DNA of 7,092 nucleotides from Desulfobacteraceae bacterium (lineage in GTDB: Bacteria; Desulfobacterota; DSM-4660; Desulfatiglandales; B25-G16), in contig JAPVWE010000062.1 of the NCBI GenBank assembly GCA_028572035.1, positions 1 to 7,092 on the forward strand, given 5' to 3'. A program made the position numbers and the translations under genes. Within the stretch, counting starts at the first letter, position 1; every line of letters begins with the position of its first letter. The notes below the pieces were generated by a model. It was given only the letters and a program-made list of their open reading frames with translations, was not told the DNA's origin and searched no databases. Below, piece after piece: positions 5,786 to 7,092 of this stretch.

Positions 5786-6120
5786 ATTAACCCCTGCACC
5801 AAAGCACAAGACTCGAAAGGCCTCGTTAAATAGCTTTTAGTGACTGTTACATGCTGCGATGGTCTAAGATGCCATTGCCATAAAGGAATTGACTTTCTTA
5901 TTCAATTTTGCAGAATGGCCACCAACAGGTCAAGAGGAGTTTTTCCCAAGCCTCGACATCTATGTAAGCGGATCACTATAGAACCAAGTTTTATTTGCAA
6001 ATACATGGCGAAAGAAATACAATCTCCCCATGGAACCCATTCCTTCCGAAAATCTGCTGCCCAATGAAAAACCCTCTTCGGAGTGATGGCATTGATCGAG
6101 GGACTATCCGGGGAATAATC
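5786..6120. other. Divergent intergenic region between the HDOD and lipid kinase genes
   Basis: These 335 bases should hold the promoters of both divergently transcribed genes. For the plus strand there are two modest candidates: TTGACT (5889-5894) with CAGAAT (5911-5916), and TCGACA (5953-5958) with TATAGA (5977-5982). I found no convincing minus-strand promoter for the HDOD gene. An open frame runs into the lipid kinase from 5995, but residues upstream of 6121 do not resemble the family and lack a ribosome binding site. No RNA gene or repeat was recognised. Confidence 0.45.
5953..5982 (+). promoter_or_regulatory. Candidate promoter of the lipid kinase gene
   Basis: TCGACA (5953-5958) matches the -35 consensus at five of six positions and TATAGA (5977-5982) matches the -10 at four of six, with an 18-base spacer. 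The start would fall near 5989, giving a leader of about 130 bases. The alternative TTGACT/CAGAAT pair at 5889-5916 has a 16-base spacer and is about equally good. Confidence 0.3.
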
Positions 6121-7053
6121 ATGACTTCAAGAAAGATCGCTTTCATTGTTAATCCCAGTGCAGCAATGGGGTCTACCGGTAGAGAATGGCCCCAAATCAA
6201 GGCTCTGGCAAGAGATCGATTAGGGCCATTTCAGGCCCTTCTCACGACCGGTCCAGGAGATGCTATCAGACTTACCCGCCTTGTTCTCCTTGAAGGTGCT
6301 GACCTGGTTGTTTGTGTAGGGGGAGATGGAACACTTAATGAGGTTGTGAACGGGTTTATGGGAGAGGATGGTCCCATACGACCCGAGGCCATGCTAGGGT
6401 TCATTCCCCGCGGTACCGGATGTGATTTTATAAAAACCGTTCCCATACCTCGGGAGCTAAACAGGGCACTGGATGTAATCATAAGTTCCCATGCCCGGCC
6501 TATTGATCTGGGACGGCTTACATACAGGGACCATCATGGCCGTTCCTCCTCCAGATATTTTCATAACATTACCAGCCTTGGTTTGGGGGGTGAAGTAGAT
6601 GAACGGGTCAACAGGACCACTAAGATGTTCGGAGGTTTTATTTCATTCATCTGGGCCACTCTGATCTCCATTCTGACTTATGAGAAAAAGCAAATACACC
6701 TTAAGGTGGATAATGGCTTTGACCAGACAGTTATGAGCTGGAATATAGTGGTTGCCAATGGGCAGTATCATGGTGGCGGCATGTGGGTAGCACCTGAGGC
6801 GGTTGTGGACGATGGCCTTTTCCATGTGACTGTGATCGGGGATCTTACCCTGGCCGAGGTCTTCCTGAACCTCCCTAAACTGTATAATGGAAAGATTCTT
6901 CAGCTCGAAAAGGTAAGCACGCTTGTTGGCAAGAGAGTACACGCCTATTCGGATCAACGGGTCCTTCTGGACGTGGATGGGGAGCAACCAGGCCAACTGC
7001 CTGCTATCATTGACATTGTGCCAGGAGCACTACCCCTCATTATATCGAAATAG
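6121..7053 (+). CDS. YegS/BmrU/DagK-type lipid kinase
   Basis: A 310-residue member of the diacylglycerol kinase catalytic-domain family, which phosphorylates lipid alcohols such as diacylglycerol using ATP at the cytoplasmic face of the membrane. Motifs in order: IAFIVNPSA (6-14); VVCVGGDGTLNEVVNG (63-78) with the nucleotide-binding GGDGT; GFIPRGTGCDF (93-103), where Cys101 replaces the usual Asn of GTGNDF; HNITSLGLGGEV (148-159); VANGQYHGGGMWVAPEAVVD (211-230), then DDG; and the C-terminal DVDGE (284-288), which carries the acidic catalytic and metal-binding residues of the family. Length is typical (about 290-320). The start at 6121 is chosen because family similarity begins with MTSRKIAFIV and GGGGA (6110-6114) sits six bases upstream. 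A longer frame from 5995 is disfavoured. Role is probably phosphatidic acid formation or lipid recycling; exact substrate is unknown. Confidence 0.92.
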   Translation: MTSRKIAFIVNPSAAMGSTGREWPQIKALARDRLGPFQALLTTGPGDAIRLTRLVLLEGADLVVCVGGDGTLNEVVNGFMGEDGPIRPEAMLGFIPRGTGCDFIKTVPIPRELNRALDVIISSHARPIDLGRLTYRDHHGRSSSRYFHNITSLGLGGEVDERVNRTTKMFGGFISFIWATLISILTYEKKQIHLKVDNGFDQTVMSWNIVVANGQYHGGGMWVAPEAVVDDGLFHVTVIGDLTLAEVFLNLPKLYNGKILQLEKVSTLVGKRVHAYSDQRVLLDVDGEQPGQLPAIIDIVPGALPLIISK

Positions 7054-7065
7054 ATCTCCTGGCAC
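7018..7065 (+). repeat. 10-bp inverted repeat spanning the lipid kinase stop codon
   Basis: GTGCCAGGAG (7018-7027) and CTCCTGGCAC (7056-7065) are exact reverse complements separated by 28 bases. The left arm is the last part of the kinase coding sequence and the right arm lies just after the TAG at 7051-7053. It would form a strong hairpin over the stop codon in mRNA. A T-tract does not follow directly. Confidence 0.5.
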
Positions 7066-7070
7066 CATTG

Positions 7071-7087
7071 CCAAGATCTTGGTTTCT
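7071..7087 (+). terminator. Weak terminator-like palindrome at the window edge
   Basis: CCAAGATCTTGG (7071-7082) is a perfect 12-bp palindrome followed by TTTCT. It lies 17 bases after the lipid kinase stop codon. As a hairpin it has only five stem pairs around a two-base turn and a poor T-run, so a terminator role is tentative; together with the preceding inverted repeat it could mark the transcript end. Confidence 0.25.
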
Positions 7088-7092
7088 CAGGC

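Noticed and set aside
5995..6120. N-terminal extension of the lipid kinase
   Set aside because: The added residues do not match the family, there is no ribosome binding site near 5995, and 6121 has GGGGA at good spacing.
129..7053. CRISPR array or insertion sequence
   Set aside because: No regularly spaced direct repeats, no transposase-like protein and no flanking target duplications were seen.

Overview
The window looks like a stretch of chromosome from a Gram-negative bacterium, most likely a deltaproteobacterial (Desulfobacterota-type) lineage. The grounds are a LysM+SPOR lipoprotein, an HDOD protein fused to a histidine-kinase-type H-box helix, GAF/DHp-like signalling proteins, and intermediate base composition. 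This is an inference from protein style, not from a marker gene. No rRNA, tRNA, CRISPR array, transposase or phage gene was recognised.

Layout. (1) 1-1343: a near-consensus sigma70 promoter drives a membrane-anchored calcineurin-like metallophosphoesterase with all expected metal-binding motifs. (2) 1344-1930: a 587-base gap with no convincing gene. It ends in a promoter and a perfect 12-bp palindrome just ahead of a very small MerR-type regulator (1931-2209). (3) 2210-3807: a 224-base leader with a hairpin that may have two alternative forms, then a TTG-started 457-residue protein. That protein has a GAF-like front and a dimerisation-helix region resembling a histidine kinase, with Asp where the phospho-accepting His should be and no ATPase domain. 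(4) 3808-4235: a non-coding stretch rich in inverted repeats, including overlapping hairpins ending in TTTT, a 12-bp palindrome and an extended -10 promoter. (5) 4236-5012: a lipoprotein with LysM and SPOR domains, predicted to bind peptidoglycan. (6) 5054-5785, minus strand and convergent with the lipoprotein gene: a shortened HDOD domain followed by an intact H-box helix and then a stop, again with no ATPase. (7) 5786-6120: divergent intergenic region. (8) 6121-7053: a YegS/BmrU/DagK-type lipid kinase, with a 10-bp inverted repeat spanning its stop codon.

How the genes may fit together. The metallophosphoesterase, the LysM/SPOR lipoprotein and the lipid kinase all belong to envelope biology, but each appears to be transcribed separately, so no single operon is evident. 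The MerR-like gene and the GAF/DHp-like gene lie in tandem and may form a regulatory pair. The most unusual theme is that two proteins in the same 3.4 kb carry histidine-kinase dimerisation helices without any kinase domain. One has lost the His and the other has kept it.
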